Positions 39,513-40,363 of a stretch of DNA of 40,363 nucleotides are shown piece by piece (within the stretch, counting starts at the first letter, position 1; each line of letters begins with the position of its first letter). The notes under the pieces were generated by a model. It was not told the DNA's origin, ran no database searches, and saw only the letters and a list, made by a program, of their open reading frames with translations. This DNA comes from Mycolicibacterium vaccae NBRC 14118 = CIP 105934. GTDB taxonomy: Bacteria > Actinomycetota > Actinomycetes > Mycobacteriales > Mycobacteriaceae. The stretch covers positions 1 to 40,363 of the forward strand of contig NZ_BCRS01000034.1 of assembly GCF_001552715.1 (NCBI RefSeq), written 5' to 3'. A program made the position numbers and the translations under genes.

Positions 39513-40363
39513 ATGGGTTCACATCGGACGACGCGAAAACTTCCGGCAAGATTTGCCGGCGGCATGCTGTGCGCGGGAGCGTTCGCGTTGACCGGGCCCA
39601 TCGCCGTCGCGTGGGCCACACCCGGCGTCGACGCCGCACCCTGCGTCGTCGCCCCGTCGACCGGTGTCGGGTGCGACGCGCCGAACAGTCTCGTCGGCCG
39701 TAGCGGCGACGGACCCACGCCTTTCGCACTGGCAACTGCGGTCGAGGTCGCGCGATCCTGCGGAATGATCTGCACCGGTGCGGACGGTACCGCCGACAAC
39801 CCCAACGGCCAGCACGGTGGCTGGCTGTTCGGCAACGGCGGAAACGGTTGGAACAGCACCGTCGCTGGGGTGGCCGGAGGCAACGGAGGTAACGGAGGCA
39901 TCTTCGGCAACGGCGGCCACGGTGGCAACGGGGGCCTGGGTGCCGACGGCGGTGACGGCGGCCACGCCGGCAGTATCGGCAAGGGCGGTAACGGTGGCAG
40001 CGGCGGCAAGGGCGCCACGGGAACATCCGCGGTGACTCCGGCTGCCGGGACGGCGGCCGCCGGCAGTACGGGCGGCAGCGCCACCAACGTGGGCTTCCCC
40101 GGCGGCGCCGGAAGCGACGGGACCGTCGGCCAGGTCGGTGGCACCGGCGGAGCGGGCGGTCGCCCCGGCAGCTACAACCAGGTCTACGAGGGCGACACCA
40201 GCGGTGGCTACGGGGGAGCTGGTGGTGTTGGAGGGGTCGGCACGGATGCCGACACGCCCGCCGGCGCCGGCGGCACCGCCGGTAACGGCGGCCGTGGCGG
40301 CAACGGCGGCACGCTGTTCGGCACCGGTGGAGCCGGCGGCAGCGGTGGTGAAGGCGGTCAAGG
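39513..40363 (+). CDS. PGRS-like glycine-rich protein with signal peptide, no PE domain (3' end outside window)
   Basis: Open from ATG 39513 to the window edge (283 codons, no stop). A signal peptide (RTTRK, hydrophobic core, cleavage after Ala-Trp-Ala near 36) replaces the PE domain. A linker with cysteine pairs follows (APCVVAP, VGCDAP; SCGMICTG). From about residue 90 it becomes a PE_PGRS-like repeat: GADGTADNPNGQHGG, LFGNGGNG, then runs of Gly-Gly-Asn/Ala/Thr. AAGGG precedes the ATG. PGRS domains are surface-exposed and calcium-binding in M. tuberculosis. This protein would use Sec instead of type VII export. Function unknown; the C-terminus is not visible. Confidence 0.72.
   Translation, partial: MGSHRTTRKLPARFAGGMLCAGAFALTGPIAVAWATPGVDAAPCVVAPSTGVGCDAPNSLVGRSGDGPTPFALATAVEVARSCGMICTGADGTADNPNGQHGGWLFGNGGNGWNSTVAGVAGGNGGNGGIFGNGGHGGNGGLGADGGDGGHAGSIGKGGNGGSGGKGATGTSAVTPAAGTAAAGSTGGSATNVGFPGGAGSDGTVGQVGGTGGAGGRPGSYNQVYEGDTSGGYGGAGGVGGVGTDADTPAGAGGTAGNGGRGGNGGTLFGTGGAGGSGGEGGQ

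Noticed and set aside
39519..40361. Minus-strand open frame rich in Ala/Val/Thr at the right edge
   Set aside because: The plus strand gives a signal peptide and a clear PGRS repeat; the opposite frame is its shadow.

Overview
The window is GC-rich, densely coding actinobacterial DNA. It reads as a fast-growing mycobacterium (Mycolicibacterium type). The evidence is an mce operon tail with MceE lipoprotein and MceF, mycothiol synthase MshD, GlnR, LmeA, a DesA1-type acyl-ACP desaturase, DUF732 secreted proteins and a PGRS-like glycine-rich protein. From memory, the order nitrobindin, sseC, cysA, thiX, lmeA, glnR, mshD, (pst), phoU, LCP, dus, desA1, TetR, DUF2236 follows the M. tuberculosis Rv0813c-Rv0826 block, with pstSCAB placed between mshD and phoU as in M. 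smegmatis. I saw no tRNA, rRNA, insertion sequence, prophage or CRISPR.

Layout. (1) 1-4649, plus strand: end of an mce operon (mceD end, mceE, mceF, two Mce-associated membrane proteins, a DUF732 protein and a CAP-domain protein), closed by a hairpin over the last stop codon. (2) 4674-11573: a lipid or ring-degradation type accessory cluster with two SDR dehydrogenases, an HSL-type esterase, a flavin reductase, a fused double-TetR regulator, and a coupled thiolase / hot-dog dehydratase pair. At least two of its promoters share an AT-rich motif. (3) 11714-13103: small lipoprotein, nitrobindin, a 32-aa membrane peptide and DUF732. (4) 13287-15781: sulfur block. A leaderless poly-cysteine leader peptide precedes DUF4395-cysA-sseC, and the operon runs into six perfectly periodic 28-nt palindromic repeats and a 14-bp hairpin; thiX and lmeA lie upstream. 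(5) 16751-23265: glnR-mshD, then pstSCAB and convergent phoU, with PHO-type direct repeats before both pstS and phoU. (6) 23354-30526: LCP ligase, tRNA dihydrouridine synthase (apparently CTG start), DesA1, TetR, DUF2236 oxygenase and an SPFH protein. (7) 30468-37420, minus strand: six tightly packed genes (transporter, amidase, GntR, FAD amine/amino-acid oxidase, metal-ligand-poor M24 hydrolase, asparaginase). This looks like a self-regulated catabolic operon for an unidentified amide-containing nitrogen compound, with three TGATCA operators phased at exactly 21 bp. (8) 37624-40363: a short sensorless Ser/Thr kinase, an M15-like secreted protein (both probably leaderless), and a PGRS-like protein with a signal peptide instead of a PE domain, running off the window.

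The strongest candidates for new biology are the catabolic operon with its phased operators, the palindromic array at the sseC stop codon, the double-TetR gene whose -10 box sits in the loop of a 15-bp palindrome, and the PE-less PGRS protein. The poly-Cys leader belongs to a known mycobacterial attenuator class.
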